The position numbers were made by a program, and so were the translations under genes. Positions 43,337 through 53,575 of a stretch of DNA of 64,000 nt are shown in pieces (the stretch's first letter is position 1; every line of letters begins with the position of its first letter). Under the pieces are notes generated by a model, which did no database searches, was not told the origin of the DNA, and was given only the letters and a program-made list of their open reading frames with translations. Origin of the DNA: Paenibacillus stellifer (GTDB lineage Bacteria; Bacillota; Bacilli; Paenibacillales; Paenibacillaceae); NCBI RefSeq assembly GCF_000758685.1, contig NZ_CP009286.1:2820501-2884500 (forward strand), read 5' to 3'.

Positions 43337-45187
43337 TTGGAATTTCATGTAACAAATAGTCCGTTTAGTCAGGAGCAGGCGGAGCTGCTGAACCGTCTTA
43401 TTCCGACATTAACCGAAGGCCAGCGGGTATGGCTTAGCGGCTATCTGGCTGCGGCGGGCGCCGGCAGCGCCGTTTCTGCCACTCCGGCAGCCGCCCCTGC
43501 GGCCGCTGCTGTACAGGCGGCTTCCGTGCAGGCTGCTGCCGTTCCGGTGAAGGCGGCTCCCAAAGAGGTGACCGTTCTATTCGGTTCCCAGACGGATAAT
43601 GCCAAGGGACTGGCGAAGAAATTTGCGAAACAGCTCGAAGAGGACGGATTTATCACAACGCTCTCTGCCATGAGCGATTATAAGACCAACAATCTGAAGA
43701 AGACCAGCAACCTGCTCATCCTGGTCAGCACGCATGGTGAAGGAGAACCGCCGGACAACGCGATCGCTTTCCATGAATTTCTGCACAGCAAGCGCGCGCC
43801 TGAACTGTCTTCATTGAATTACTCCGTGCTGGCGCTCGGCGATCTGTCTTATGAATTTTACTGCCAGACGGGCAAGGATTTCGACAAACGCCTGGAAGAG
43901 CTCGGCGCGAACCGGATCGTTCCCCGTCAGGACTGCGACGTCGATTTCGGCGAGCCAGCGGCGGAATGGATGAAGGCAGTGCTGGCGGCGCTGGGCGAAT
44001 CCGCGCCGGCAGCAGAGGCTGCCGCGATTGCCGCCGTGTCCGAGCCTGCCTCGGGTCAACCGGAATATTCGCGCAGCTACCCGTTCCAGGCCGAGGTTCT
44101 GGAGAATCTGAACCTCAACGGCCGCGGCTCGGACCGTGAGACGCGCCATATCGAGCTGTCGCTGGAAGGCTCGAACCTGAGCTATGAGCCGGGCGACAGC
44201 CTCGGCGTCTTCCCGGAGAATCATCCGCAGCTTGTGGATGAGCTGATCCAGTATATGGGCTGGAAGCCTGGTGAAGAGGTGGAAGCCGGCAAGAACGGAG
44301 CGCTGCCGCTTCGCGAAGCGCTTCTGCGCTACTACGAGATCACGGTGCTGACGAAACCGCTTCTGGAGCAGATTGCCAAGCTTGCGCAGAGCAGCGGGTT
44401 GAATGAGCTGCTTGCTCCGGAGCATAAGCAGGAGCTCCGGTCTTATGTGGAGGGACGGGATCTCCTGGATCTGGTGCAGGACTACAGCCTGAAGGGTGCC
44501 CCGGCGGGCGAATTCGTCAAGGCTCTCCGCAAGATTCCGGCTCGCCTATACTCAATCGCGAGCAGCTCGAAGGCTTATCCTGACGAAGTGCATCTCACTG
44601 TCCGGACAGTGAGATACGAGAATGGAGGCAGACAGCGTTATGGCGTCTGCTCTGTACAGCTCGCGGAGCGGACCCAGCAGGGAGACAAGCTTCCGGTGTT
44701 CATCCAGAGCAACTCCAACTTCAAGCTTCCGGAGAATCCGGATACGCCGGTAATTATGATCGGACCCGGCACCGGCGTCGCTCCGTTCCGCGCCTTCCTG
44801 GGCGAACGGGAAGAGACGGAAGCCGCTGGCAAGACGTGGCTGTTCTACGGCGACCAGCATTTCTTCACCGATTTCCTGTACCAGGTCGAGTGGCAGCGCT
44901 GGCTGGAGTCAGGCGTGCTGACCCGCATGGACGTCGCCTTCTCCCGCGACACCGACAAGAAGGTGTACGTCCAGCACCGCATGCTGGAGAAAGCGCGCGA
45001 GCTGTACCAGTGGATTCAGGAAGGCGCCGCCGTCTACGTATGCGGCGACGAGAAGAGAATGGCTCATGATGTGCACAACGCGCTGGCAGCCATTCTGGAG
45101 CAGGAAGGCGGTCTGAGTCCGGAAGAAGCTTCCGAATATCTGCTTAACATGCAGCAGCAGAAACGTTATCAGCGGGACGTCTATTAA
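43337..45187 (+). CDS. cysJ: Sulfite reductase (NADPH) flavoprotein alpha subunit CysJ
   Basis: 616 residues from TTG 43337. The opening [15 protein letters not shown] is typical of Bacillus CysJ. An Ala-rich linker (about 40-75) leads to a flavodoxin FMN domain ('[19 protein letters not shown]', '[12 protein letters not shown]'), an FAD domain with [10 protein letters not shown] (about 398) and an NADPH domain with [13 protein letters not shown] and '[10 protein letters not shown]'. It passes electrons from NADPH to CysI for reduction of sulfite to sulfide. cysI follows 35 nt later. Confidence 0.96.
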   Translation: MEFHVTNSPFSQEQAELLNRLIPTLTEGQRVWLSGYLAAAGAGSAVSATPAAAPAAAAVQAASVQAAAVPVKAAPKEVTVLFGSQTDNAKGLAKKFAKQLEEDGFITTLSAMSDYKTNNLKKTSNLLILVSTHGEGEPPDNAIAFHEFLHSKRAPELSSLNYSVLALGDLSYEFYCQTGKDFDKRLEELGANRIVPRQDCDVDFGEPAAEWMKAVLAALGESAPAAEAAAIAAVSEPASGQPEYSRSYPFQAEVLENLNLNGRGSDRETRHIELSLEGSNLSYEPGDSLGVFPENHPQLVDELIQYMGWKPGEEVEAGKNGALPLREALLRYYEITVLTKPLLEQIAKLAQSSGLNELLAPEHKQELRSYVEGRDLLDLVQDYSLKGAPAGEFVKALRKIPARLYSIASSSKAYPDEVHLTVRTVRYENGGRQRYGVCSVQLAERTQQGDKLPVFIQSNSNFKLPENPDTPVIMIGPGTGVAPFRAFLGEREETEAAGKTWLFYGDQHFFTDFLYQVEWQRWLESGVLTRMDVAFSRDTDKKVYVQHRMLEKARELYQWIQEGAAVYVCGDEKRMAHDVHNALAAILEQEGGLSPEEASEYLLNMQQQKRYQRDVY

Positions 45188-45222
45188 GCCGCAAGATTAT
45201 CGCCGAGAGGAGTACAGCAGCA

Positions 45223-46944
45223 ATGGGACTTTACGATAAATATCCGCCGACCGACGCTCCACACAGCGATGTGGAAGACATCAAGCGGCGAAGCAATTAT
45301 TTGCGGGGCAGCCTGGAAGAGACGCTGAAGAATCCGATTACGGCTTCCATCCCCGAGGACGACAACCGCCTGATGAAGCATCACGGCAGCTATATGCAGG
45401 ATGACCGCGATCTTCGCGCCGAGCGCGCGAAGTCCAAGCTCGAACCATCTTACCAGTTCATGCTCCGCGTACGCGCTGCGGGCGGCATCGTAACGCCGAA
45501 CCAGTGGCTGATGATGGACCGGATATCGCATAAATACGGCAACGGCACAATCCGTCTGACGACCCGACAGTCTTTCCAACTGCACGGCGTCATCAAATGG
45601 AATTTGAAGAATACGATCAAGGAAGTTAACGATGCGCTGTTGAGCACGCTCGCCGCCTGCGGCGACGTCAACCGCAACGTCATGTGCAACCCGAATCCGT
45701 ACCAGTCGGAGATTCACTCCGAAGTGTATGAATGGGCGCGCAAGGTAAGCGACCATTTAGACCCGCGTACCCGCGCCTATCATGAGATTTGGCTGGACGA
45801 GGAGAAGATCGTGGACAGCCGTGACGGCGAGGAACAGGAGCCGATCTACGGAGCGGTCTATTTGCCCCGTAAGTTCAAGATTGGCATTGCCGTACCTCCG
45901 TCCAACGACGTGGATGTGTTCTCCCAGGATCTTGGCTTCATCGCCATTGTGGAGAACGGCAAGCTTGCCGGCTTCAACGTCGCCGTTGGCGGCGGCATGG
46001 GGATGACCCACGGCGATCCGAAGACGTATCCTCAGCTATCCAAGGTAATCGGCTTCATTACGCCGGAACAGATGATTGAGGTCGCCGAGAAGACGGTCAC
46101 GATTCAGCGCGACTACGGAGACCGCGCCGTGCGCAAGCATGCCCGCTTCAAGTATACGATCGACGACCGCGGCCTGGATTGGTTCAAGGGCGAACTGACC
46201 GAACGTCTGGGCTGGCAGCTTCAGGAAGCGCGTCCGTTCCAATTCGACAGTAATGGAGACCGTTACGGCTGGGTTAAAGGCAGCGACCGCAAATGGCATT
46301 TCACGCTGTTTATCCAGAACGGACGAATCAAGGACATCGAAGGCTATCCGCTCATGACGGGACTCCGTGAGATCGCGAAGATTCACACCGGCGACTTCCG
46401 CCTGACGGCCAATCAGAATCTGGTTATCGGCGGCGTCAGCAGCCAGAAGAAGAAGAAAATCGAGGCCCTGATCGAGCAGTACGGCCTCACTGACGGCCTG
46501 CATTATTCGGCGCTGCGCCGGAACTCCATGGCCTGTGTGGCGCTTCCGACCTGCGGACTGGCTATGGCCGAATCCGAGCGTTATCTGCCGAGCCTTATTG
46601 ATAAGCTGGATGCCATCCTTGACTCCGCCGGCCTGCGCGAGGAAGAAATCGTCATCCGCATGACGGGCTGCCCGAACGGCTGCGCCCGGCCAGCGCTGGC
46701 CGAGCTGTCGTTCATCGGCAAGGCGCCGGGCAAGTACAATATGTACCTGGGCGGCAGCTTCAGCGGCAGCCGGCTTAACAAGCTGTACAAAGAGAACATC
46801 GGTGAAGCCGAAATCCTCGGCACGCTGGAGCCGATCTTCAACCGTTATGCGAAGGAGCGGGATGCAGGCGAGCACTTCGGCGATTTCGTCGTTCGCACGG
46901 GGTATGTGCCGGAAGTGACCGACGGCCGCAGCTTCCACGCCTAA
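45223..46944 (+). CDS. cysI: Sulfite reductase hemoprotein beta subunit CysI
   Basis: 573 residues. The cysteines that bind the 4Fe-4S cluster and siroheme are visible: Cys438 and Cys444 (CVALPTC) and Cys483 and Cys487 (GCPNGCARP). Two ferredoxin-like half domains are present ('[14 protein letters not shown]' early). It performs the six-electron reduction of sulfite in cysteine biosynthesis. Ribosome site GAGAGGAG. No cysH or cysC genes are adjacent here, so the upstream sulfate steps are encoded elsewhere. Confidence 0.97.
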   Translation: MGLYDKYPPTDAPHSDVEDIKRRSNYLRGSLEETLKNPITASIPEDDNRLMKHHGSYMQDDRDLRAERAKSKLEPSYQFMLRVRAAGGIVTPNQWLMMDRISHKYGNGTIRLTTRQSFQLHGVIKWNLKNTIKEVNDALLSTLAACGDVNRNVMCNPNPYQSEIHSEVYEWARKVSDHLDPRTRAYHEIWLDEEKIVDSRDGEEQEPIYGAVYLPRKFKIGIAVPPSNDVDVFSQDLGFIAIVENGKLAGFNVAVGGGMGMTHGDPKTYPQLSKVIGFITPEQMIEVAEKTVTIQRDYGDRAVRKHARFKYTIDDRGLDWFKGELTERLGWQLQEARPFQFDSNGDRYGWVKGSDRKWHFTLFIQNGRIKDIEGYPLMTGLREIAKIHTGDFRLTANQNLVIGGVSSQKKKKIEALIEQYGLTDGLHYSALRRNSMACVALPTCGLAMAESERYLPSLIDKLDAILDSAGLREEEIVIRMTGCPNGCARPALAELSFIGKAPGKYNMYLGGSFSGSRLNKLYKENIGEAEILGTLEPIFNRYAKERDAGEHFGDFVVRTGYVPEVTDGRSFHA

Positions 46945-46994
46945 TCCGCAAGGCAGATCTTGTGCGGCGGGGATGCGTCGCGTCCAATATTTAT

Positions 46995-47025
46995 GAAGGA
47001 TTTCCCAAGGGAGATCCTTCTTTTC
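46995..47025 (+). terminator. Terminator of cysJI
   Basis: GAAGGAT..CCC pairs with GGG..ATCCTTC, followed by TTTTCT. Confidence 0.75.
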
Positions 47026-47038
47026 TATTGTTTGAGTT

Positions 47039-47126
47039 CATTGGAATTTGATCATTGGAATTTGATCATTGGAATTTGATCATTGGAATTTGATCATTGG
47101 AATTTGATCATTGGAATTTGATCATT
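47039..47126. repeat. 14-bp tandem repeat, six identical copies
   Basis: CATTGGAATTTGAT occurs six times without a mismatch (47039-47122), then a partial CATT. Perfect identity suggests recent expansion by slippage. It fills the space between the cysI terminator and the ribosome site of the next gene, so copy number could affect that gene's promoter spacing or leader. Confidence 0.95.
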
Positions 47127-47149
47127 GTTGGATGAAAGGAGAGGCTCTG

Positions 47150-47569
47150 ATGGATGTTAAGATTATTACAGAGCTGAAGGAGAAGCATCTGACGCAGCTG
47201 ATGGAACTGTACAGACAGTGCTGGTGGGCACAGGACCGGAATCTGGCAGATGTTAAAGTGATGCTCCGCCATTCCCGCCCTTTTGGCCTGCTGGACCCTG
47301 AGGACAATCTGATCGGCTTCACGCGCGTTCTGACCGATGGCGTCTATAAGGCGCTGCTGCTGGATGTTGTCGTAGACCGGGAGCATCGAGGATCGGGTCT
47401 TGGAAATGTCCTGATGGGAGCGGTCATGTCTGATCCAGAGATGAAAGAAATCAAGCATCTGGAATTGTACTGCACAGAAGAAATGCTGCCTTTTTATGAG
47501 CAATGGGGCTTTACAGCAGACCTTGGGAATCTTCATTTGATGAGGAGAACGCCGAGCCCTGGTGTATAA
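47150..47569 (+). CDS. GNAT family N-acetyltransferase
   Basis: 139 residues. The acetyl-CoA loop is REHRGSGLGNVLM (about 80-92), with the expected strand-helix pattern before and 'LPFYEQWGF' near the end. I start it at ATG 47150 behind AAAGGAGAGG; the frame is open back through the tandem repeat, which encodes repeated short peptide only if an upstream TTG were used. Substrate unknown. Confidence 0.85.
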   Translation: MDVKIITELKEKHLTQLMELYRQCWWAQDRNLADVKVMLRHSRPFGLLDPEDNLIGFTRVLTDGVYKALLLDVVVDREHRGSGLGNVLMGAVMSDPEMKEIKHLELYCTEEMLPFYEQWGFTADLGNLHLMRRTPSPGV

Positions 47570-47641
47570 TTAGGAGAGTAATATAATAGGACAGTATTAT
47601 AATAGAGCAGCAAAAGGCAATGCAAGAGAGAGGAGATTGAC

Positions 47642-48187
47642 ATGATCGTTGACGGACAGACTTGCAGCAGAAACGGAATAACCTATGTAATCCGCTCCGC
47701 AAGACTGGAAGATGCTTCTGAACTATCAGCGGTCCGGCTGCTTATTGATGGCGAGACGGAGAACATGGACAGAGAGCCGGGCGAGAGCTATATCGATGCG
47801 GATGGCTTCGCCCAATTGATTCGGACGGACGCAGGCAGCAGCCGGAATTTGTTCCTGGTCGCAGAGACGGAGCGGGGGATCGCCGGCTTCTCCAGAGTAC
47901 AAGGCAATGAGCTGAAGCGTTTCACCCATAAAGCGGAGTTCGGCGTCGGCGTTCTGAAGGCCTATTGGGGATACGGCATCGGGCGCCAATTACTGGAGCG
48001 GTCTCTTCAGTGGGCCGATAACATCGGCATTATGAAGATGAACTTGAATGTGCTTGAGAGCAACATCAAGGCGATCAGCCTGTACATGAAATTCGGATTT
48101 GAGACGGAAGCCGTTCTGAAGAAGGACAAGCGGCTGTCGGACGGAAGGTATTATAATACGATCATCATGAGCCGGTTCCGCCGCTAA
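47642..48187 (+). CDS. GNAT family N-acetyltransferase
   Basis: 181 residues from ATG 47642 behind GAGGAG. The motif A loop is KAYWGYGIGRQLLE, followed by 'LNVLESNIKAISLYMKFGFETE', typical of the RimJ/RimL-YkkB-like group that acetylates amines or protein N-termini. It follows another GNAT gene by 72 nt but is not closely similar to it. Substrate unknown. Confidence 0.88.
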   Translation: MIVDGQTCSRNGITYVIRSARLEDASELSAVRLLIDGETENMDREPGESYIDADGFAQLIRTDAGSSRNLFLVAETERGIAGFSRVQGNELKRFTHKAEFGVGVLKAYWGYGIGRQLLERSLQWADNIGIMKMNLNVLESNIKAISLYMKFGFETEAVLKKDKRLSDGRYYNTIIMSRFRR

Positions 48188-48490
48188 GGTCAGAAGTTCG
48201 GTGCATTAGGAGGCAGTGGCGGTCAACGTCATTCCGCAGTAGATTCAGGTTTTGAAAGTACGGTTATAGGGTAATAAATAGCAGGTGGGAAGTGGAGCAT
48301 ATCAATTGTCGGCTGGAAAAACATTGAGGGCTATAGTGTAATTCCGAAAGGTAGTTGATTCACCCATGTACTATCTTAAAGGCAGAAGAAGATCTCGCAG
48401 GAGATCGATCCTTCGCCGCTGGATTTCAGGAAAATTACCCTAGCAAGAGGGTATTGGCATAAACATTCACTTCTCACCTTAACTGATAAC

Positions 48491-48521
48491 GGGACTGCCG
48501 GCGAACGGCGGTTCCTTTTTT
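48491..48521 (+). terminator. Terminator
   Basis: GGGACTGCCG-GCGAA-CGGCGGTTCC stem followed by TTTTTTT. The 338-bp gap before it (48188-48525) contains no gene I can support; a 25-codon Arg-rich ORF at 48366 lacks a ribosome site. Confidence 0.8.
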
Positions 48522-48525
48522 TATC

Positions 48526-49083
48526 CTACGGGCGAAAGGAGCGTTTGTGAAAATTCTCGATATAACGGAACAGGCGGCGTCCGTCGTCCCCGATATTGAG
48601 AGAAGAGTCTAGCGGAAGCAGCATGGCCGAATACGGCTCCGGAACCCAAATATAGGAATGCACATAGGAGGTCCGGATGAACCCGCATTTTTCCCAATAA
48701 TGATAACGGGCTTCATGTTCAGGCGTATCTCCGGCTTCAACCTCAATCAGAATGCCTGATACCCGGTGCTCCCTGACGGCCCACTCCTCGATCATGTTCA
48801 GGAACCGTCTGCCGATGCCTTGTCCCCGCAAGTCTGTTCGAACCGCCAAATAGTCGATGATCAGCAGCTTATCCGGTCCGCCTGCGGCGAGACCCATCAC
48901 CGCCATTCCGAGCGTATTCTCGCCCTGTACGAGCAGATGCAGGCTTCCGATGCCCCGGTCCAGCATTCGTTTCACAATGCCTTCCGGTTTGGCGCCGTGC
49001 GGGAATGCCTCCCTGTATACAGGCTCCGCCCGTCTCCATGCATCCTCCTTCCATTCTCCTGTTGTGAGCATCTGCATGTCCAT
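48526..49083 (-). CDS. GNAT family N-acetyltransferase
   Basis: 185 residues from ATG 49083, 7 nt behind GGAGG. The acetyl-CoA loop is RTDLRGQGIGRRFL (about 84-97), preceded by LLIIDYLAV and followed by 'YHYWEKCGF'. Third GNAT gene in this 2-kb stretch, on the opposite strand. Substrate unknown. Confidence 0.85.
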   Translation of the reverse strand: MDMQMLTTGEWKEDAWRRAEPVYREAFPHGAKPEGIVKRMLDRGIGSLHLLVQGENTLGMAVMGLAAGGPDKLLIIDYLAVRTDLRGQGIGRRFLNMIEEWAVREHRVSGILIEVEAGDTPEHEARYHYWEKCGFIRTSYVHSYIWVPEPYSAMLLPLDSSLNIGDDGRRLFRYIENFHKRSFRP

Positions 49084-49256
49084 TTGTACGCCTCCGGTAT
49101 CTAAATTGAAATCTTAACCCGACATTGACCTAATGTTCCTCATAAAATATGATCTTATTATACAAGCATTTTGCATAATCCATTGAGCGATTTCAAGCCA
49201 ATGCGGATACCACTACTAATTCATAGAAAAGTAAGCGTGGATGGAGGAGACATTTT

Positions 49257-49889
49257 TTGTACAATACTGTAATATTCGATGTGGACGGAACGCTTATTGA
49301 TACGGAAAAAGCGATTATGAAGGCCCTGCAGAAGATGCTGGTCACCGATTATGGACGTGAGATGACGCGGGACGAGCTGATTTTTGTCTTTGGCATTCCG
49401 GGGTCGGTCTCCCTTCCGATGCTTGGCATCGAGGACCCGCAGCGCGCGCAGATCAGCTGGAATAAATGGATTCAAAAATATTGGGATTTAGCGAAGATCT
49501 ATGACGGAATCGTTCCGCTGCTGGAGGGGATTAAGGGCAAGGGCGCGAAGGCCGGAGTCGTCACCTCGAAGAACGCACAGGAGCTGAAGGATGACTTCAT
49601 TCCGTTCGGGCTGGCGGGATATATGGATTGTCTCATCTGTGCAAGCGATACGGAGAAGCATAAGCCGAATCCGGAGCCGCTGCTGAAGTTCATCGAGCGT
49701 ACGGGAGCCGATCCGCAGAAATCGATCTATATCGGGGATACGGTCTACGATTACCGCTGTGCAAGAGATGCCGGTATCGATTTCGGATTGGCAGTGTGGG
49801 GATGCACCAACAAAGACGGAATCGAAGCTACCTATGAATTCAACCGCCCGGAGGATATTCTGGAGCTGGTCAGCGCAGGAGGAGCATAA
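49257..49889 (+). CDS. HAD-superfamily hydrolase (PGP/YhcW-like phosphatase)
   Basis: 210 residues from TTG 49257 behind GGAGGAGA. HAD motifs: I, FDVDGTLID (7-15); II, VTSKN; III, Lys in KHKPNPEP; IV, IGDTVYD. The cap is the helical type placed after motif I, like phosphoglycolate phosphatase or pyrophosphatase PpaX. hisC starts one base after its stop codon, so a role as histidinol-phosphate phosphatase is possible, though the usual enzymes for that step belong to other families. Confidence 0.85.
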   Translation: MYNTVIFDVDGTLIDTEKAIMKALQKMLVTDYGREMTRDELIFVFGIPGSVSLPMLGIEDPQRAQISWNKWIQKYWDLAKIYDGIVPLLEGIKGKGAKAGVVTSKNAQELKDDFIPFGLAGYMDCLICASDTEKHKPNPEPLLKFIERTGADPQKSIYIGDTVYDYRCARDAGIDFGLAVWGCTNKDGIEATYEFNRPEDILELVSAGGA

Positions 49890-49890
49890 C

Positions 49891-50949
49891 ATGAGCAAAT
49901 TTTGGAGCAATACCACGAGAAGCATAACACCTTACGTTCCGGGAGAGCAGCCGGGCGCCAAGAAAGTCATCAAACTGAACACCAACGAGAACCCTTATCC
50001 CCCTTCGGAAAAGGTGCTGAGCGCCATGAAGGCTGCCGTGTCGGACCGCCTGAAGCTGTATCCGGACCCGGAGTGCACAGGGATTAGAGCAGCGGCTTCC
50101 GAAGTGTTCGGCCTGCCGGCTGACCACATTTTTGCCGGGAACGGCTCGGACGAAATTTTGGCCTTCTGCTTCAAGGCATTCTTCAATCCGGAGGAGCCGA
50201 TTCTTTTTGCGGATATTACATACAGCTTCTACGAAGTATATGCGGGCCTGTTCGATATTCCTTATCGCAAAATCCCGCTTACAGACAGCTTCGATCTGCA
50301 GACGGAAGCTTATTTCGAACCGAACGGCGGAATCCTGATCGCCAATCCCAACGCGCCTACGTCGAAATTCACACCGCTGGAAGTGATTCGTGAAATTCTT
50401 GAACGCAATCCCGACAAGGTCGTTGTTATCGATGAAGCCTATGTCGATTTCGGCGGCGAGTCTTCCGTGAAGCTGATCCCGGATTATCCAAATCTGCTTG
50501 TCATTCAGACCTTCTCGAAGTCCAGATCCCTTGCCGGGCTCCGGCTTGGTCTTGCCATGGGCCAGCCTGATTTGATCGAAGGCCTTAACCGGATCAAGAA
50601 CAGCTTCAACTCCTACACCCTGGATGCCGTAGCCCAGGCCGGAGGCGAAGCGTCGCTGCGTGACGGAGAAGCCTTCGCTGAGAATGTCGGCCGGGTTATC
50701 CGGACACGCGAAGCATCCGTCAAGCGATTGAAGGAGCTGGGCTTCGAGGTTCTGGATTCGCGCGCAAATTTCGTCTTCGCCAGCCATACCACGGTTCCGG
50801 CGTCTGACATCTTCCATGCGCTCCGTGAGCGCGACATTATCGTCCGCTACTTCTCCAAGCCCCGCATCGACAACTATCTGCGGATCAGCATCGGCACGGA
50901 TGAAGAAATGGCGGCGCTCTGCGGAGCGTTGGAAGAAATTTTGGTCTGA
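49891..50949 (+). CDS. hisC: Histidinol-phosphate aminotransferase HisC
   Basis: 352 residues of the fold-type I PLP aminotransferases. 'KLNTNENPYPPSEKV' (28-42), 'NGSDEILAF', 'NPNAPTSKF' and the PLP-Lys in TFSKSRSLAGLRLG (about 211) are HisC signatures. It converts imidazole-acetol phosphate and glutamate to histidinol phosphate. ATG 49891 follows AGGAGGAG. Unlike typical his operons it is paired only with a HAD hydrolase; a terminator follows. Confidence 0.92.
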   Translation: MSKFWSNTTRSITPYVPGEQPGAKKVIKLNTNENPYPPSEKVLSAMKAAVSDRLKLYPDPECTGIRAAASEVFGLPADHIFAGNGSDEILAFCFKAFFNPEEPILFADITYSFYEVYAGLFDIPYRKIPLTDSFDLQTEAYFEPNGGILIANPNAPTSKFTPLEVIREILERNPDKVVVIDEAYVDFGGESSVKLIPDYPNLLVIQTFSKSRSLAGLRLGLAMGQPDLIEGLNRIKNSFNSYTLDAVAQAGGEASLRDGEAFAENVGRVIRTREASVKRLKELGFEVLDSRANFVFASHTTVPASDIFHALRERDIIVRYFSKPRIDNYLRISIGTDEEMAALCGALEEILV

Positions 50950-50986
50950 CTGGTTCCATAACGTCAGTGATATATGCTTATGCCTC

Positions 50987-51030
50987 GCGGGGCAGCCGGT
51001 CATGATGATGCGGCTGTCCCGCTTTCTTTT
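50987..51030 (+). terminator. Terminator of hisC
   Basis: GCGGGGCAGCCG (50987-50998) pairs with CGGCTGTCCCGC (51011-51022), followed by TTTCTTTTT. Confidence 0.9.
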
Positions 51031-51062
51031 TACTCCGGGTGCTTATAGTATGTCTAGCCAGT

Positions 51063-51797
51063 CTAGAGTCCCGGATACATTCCGCCCGCCTGTGTAGGAG
51101 CACCCGGTGCATATCCGCTCGTCGCATACCCGCCAGGCCAACCATAGGGTTGAACCGCTGCTGGCATGGCGGCGCCGGCGGGAGCGGCGTAAGGAGAAGG
51201 ATAAGGGTAAGGATAAGGAACGGGATGTACGGGCTTCGGGGCGTGATGAGGAGGCTGGCAGGCTTCGACGCAGCCTTTTGGCGGGCCGATGATAACGGTA
51301 TCCTTGATTGGGGCAAGAGCGGCTCTAATCTGCTCTTCATTGAGACAATAAGTATGGGACAGAATTTCGGCTGGTGTTAACCGAAGAATATCGGAGCCGG
51401 TAATTAATTCCGGAATCGGAGCGTCAAAGATGGCGATCAGATGTGTGTTATCGCAGATAGCAACCTCATAATGCCACCATCCCTGCGGAACGCACGCCAC
51501 CTGGCAGGGCATAATTGTACAGTTGATCAGCTTCTTGGTGAACGGGTTGATAAGCGATACGACGGCGCTGCCGGAAACACAGTAGACGAGCTCGGTTGCA
51601 TTCTGGTGGATGTGAGGCTCCACGACATTTTGCACGCTTAAGAAAATATCAAGCATTGACGCATTGCCGAGGGTGTTCAGCTCATTGACAGAAAGCGAAT
51701 TGATAAAATTCCGTTCATCCTTGATGAAGAACGGGTTCTGACGCAGATCGTAGGAAAAACGCACGTCAGGGGATGTGTAATCCATATAAGAGTTCAT
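51063..51797 (-). CDS. Cupin-domain protein with Pro/Tyr/Ala-rich C-terminal tail
   Basis: 244 residues from ATG 51797 (AAAGGCAGG upstream). A single cupin barrel occupies about residues 40-165, with metal-type ligands in EPHIHQNATELVYCVSG and PQGWWHYEV. A tail from about residue 185 is rich in Pro, Tyr, Gly and Ala (HPVPYPYPYPSPY and similar), as in spore coat proteins. A possible sigma-K-like promoter (ACA, 16 bp, CATAAGATG on the minus strand, about 51840-51865) agrees with a coat role, but this is weak. Divergent from the hut operon. Confidence 0.75.
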   Translation of the reverse strand: MNSYMDYTSPDVRFSYDLRQNPFFIKDERNFINSLSVNELNTLGNASMLDIFLSVQNVVEPHIHQNATELVYCVSGSAVVSLINPFTKKLINCTIMPCQVACVPQGWWHYEVAICDNTHLIAIFDAPIPELITGSDILRLTPAEILSHTYCLNEEQIRAALAPIKDTVIIGPPKGCVEACQPPHHAPKPVHPVPYPYPYPSPYAAPAGAAMPAAVQPYGWPGGYATSGYAPGAPTQAGGMYPGL

Positions 51798-51942
51798 GGG
51801 AACGCCTGCCTTTCGGTTGTAGACTTTGAATCGCTGGGAGCATCTTATGCAGCCTGCTGGGCAGATGTACCACTTCAAGCGGGCATATTGCAGCAGCCCC
51901 TGTCATAAGATTGGGATATACAAGAGAATGATGCCGAGGTGA

Positions 51943-51985
51943 GGGCGGTTATTCGGGGGATTTGTCCCGGAGCCGCCTTTTTCTC
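51943..51985 (+). terminator. Intrinsic terminator in the hutH leader (attenuator candidate)
   Basis: GGCGGTT (51944-51950) pairs with AGCCGCC (51971-51977), with an inner TCGGGG/TCCCGG stem, then TTTTTCTCT. It lies 50 nt before hutH. No plus-strand gene precedes it since the cupin gene runs the other way, so it is best explained as a control point of the hut transcript. Confidence 0.75.
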
Positions 51986-52032
51986 TGACAGAAGACCGGA
52001 AGCCTAACGATATGGAGGGGAGGCCTTGGCAG

Positions 52033-53574
52033 GTGATACAGCTTGATGGCGAGAGCCTGACCCTGGAGCAGCTGGAGGCGGTTGTCCGGACCGGGGAACA
52101 GGCGGCGGCAGCTCCGAATGCGATTGAGAGGGTCGCCCGTTCGAGGGAGGTAATCGAAGATAAGGTCAAGAAGGGCACAAGAGTATACGGCGTCACGACG
52201 GGGTTCGGCAAATTCAGCGATACGCTGATCCCGCCTGAGGCTGCCCGCAAGCTGCAGCTTCATCTGCTCCGCAGCCATGCCTGCGCCGTTGGGAGGCCTC
52301 TTCCGCCTTCCACGGTTAAGGCGATGCTGCTGCTTCGGGCCAACGCCTTGGCGAAGGGCTGCTCCGGTATCACGGCCGGGACACTCAATCTGCTGCTCGA
52401 TGTGCTGAACCGCGGCATCGTACCGGTTGTTCCTTCGCAGGGGTCGCTTGGAGCGAGCGGCGATCTTGCGCCGCTGGCCCATCTGGCGCTCGTCCTCGTC
52501 GGAGAGGGCGAGGCCTGGTATGGCGATCAGCGGCTGCCGGGCGGCGAAGCACTGCGGCGGGCGGGGCTCAAGCCGGCTGTGCTGGAGGCCAAGGAAGGGC
52601 TGGCGCTGATCAACGGCACACAGGCGATGACGGCCATCGGCTCGTTGGCCGTTCTGGAAGCCGAGTCGCTGGCGGGACTCGCGGACGGCATCGCGGCGCT
52701 GACCTTTGAGGCGCTGCGGGGAATCCCGGCGGCCTTCACGCCGGATTCCCATCTGGCGCGGCCCTATCCGGAGCAGCGCCTGGTGGCTGAAAGGCTGCTC
52801 GCGCTGCTGCACGGCAGCTTCCTGACGACGGCGCCGGGGGAGCTTCGCACACAGGACGCCTATTCCCTGCGGTGCATCCCGCAGGTGCATGGCGCTGTGC
52901 GCCAGGTGCTCGGCTACGTGAGAGAGAAGCTGCGGATCGAGATCAATTCTGCCACCGATAACCCGCTCGTGTTCGCCGAGACGGGAGACATCGTGTCGGG
53001 CGGCAATTTTCACGGCCAGCCGATCGCCTTCGCCATGGATTTCCTTGGGATCGGCATGGCGGAGCTGGCCGGCATTTCGGAGCGGCGGACCGAGCGTCTC
53101 GTCAATCCGCTGCTGAACGATCTGCCGGCATTCCTGAGTCCGGACCCCGGGCTGCAGTCCGGCATGATGATTCTTCAATACACGGCGGCTTCGCTCGTGT
53201 CCGAGAACAAGACGCTTGCCCACCCGGCAAGCGTGGATTCCATTCCGTCCTCCGGCAACCAGGAGGACCATGTCAGCATGGGGACGACAGCCGCCCGCCA
53301 TGCGGCGAAGATCGTCGGGAACGCCTATAAAGTTCTGGCGATCGAAGCCATCTGCGCGGCGCAGGCCGCCGAAATCCGCGGCGCGGATAAGCTTGCTCCT
53401 GCGACCCGCCGCCTGCTGGCGGCGATCCGGGCTGTCGTTCCGCCGCTCACGGAGGACCGGGTGATGAGCGGCGATATCGAGCGGCTGGCCAGAGCCATGA
53501 AGTCGCGCGGCTGGGTCGCCGAGAGCGGCATAGGCATAGGCATAAGCCCTAGCCCGCCAACGAAAGGAGTGTAA
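52033..53574 (+). CDS. hutH: Histidine ammonia-lyase HutH
   Basis: 513 residues. The MIO prosthetic group forms from Ala141-Ser142-Gly143 in [14 protein letters not shown]. Also visible are '[10 protein letters not shown]' and 'NSATDNPL'. It deaminates histidine to urocanate, the first step of histidine breakdown. I choose GTG 52033 ([14 protein letters not shown], as in other HutH), 9 nt behind GGGGAGG, over ATG 52012, which overlaps that site. First gene of a five-gene operon. Confidence 0.96.
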   Translation: MIQLDGESLTLEQLEAVVRTGEQAAAAPNAIERVARSREVIEDKVKKGTRVYGVTTGFGKFSDTLIPPEAARKLQLHLLRSHACAVGRPLPPSTVKAMLLLRANALAKGCSGITAGTLNLLLDVLNRGIVPVVPSQGSLGASGDLAPLAHLALVLVGEGEAWYGDQRLPGGEALRRAGLKPAVLEAKEGLALINGTQAMTAIGSLAVLEAESLAGLADGIAALTFEALRGIPAAFTPDSHLARPYPEQRLVAERLLALLHGSFLTTAPGELRTQDAYSLRCIPQVHGAVRQVLGYVREKLRIEINSATDNPLVFAETGDIVSGGNFHGQPIAFAMDFLGIGMAELAGISERRTERLVNPLLNDLPAFLSPDPGLQSGMMILQYTAASLVSENKTLAHPASVDSIPSSGNQEDHVSMGTTAARHAAKIVGNAYKVLAIEAICAAQAAEIRGADKLAPATRRLLAAIRAVVPPLTEDRVMSGDIERLARAMKSRGWVAESGIGIGISPSPPTKGV

Positions 53575-53575
53575 G

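Noticed and set aside
47111..47149. Upstream TTG start for the first GNAT gene within the tandem repeat
   Set aside because: The ribosome site AAAGGAGAGG lies after it and points to ATG 47150.
48366..48443. 25-codon Arg-rich ORF (MYYLKGRRRSRRRS...)
   Set aside because: Composition is striking but there is no ribosome site and no family; kept out as probable chance.
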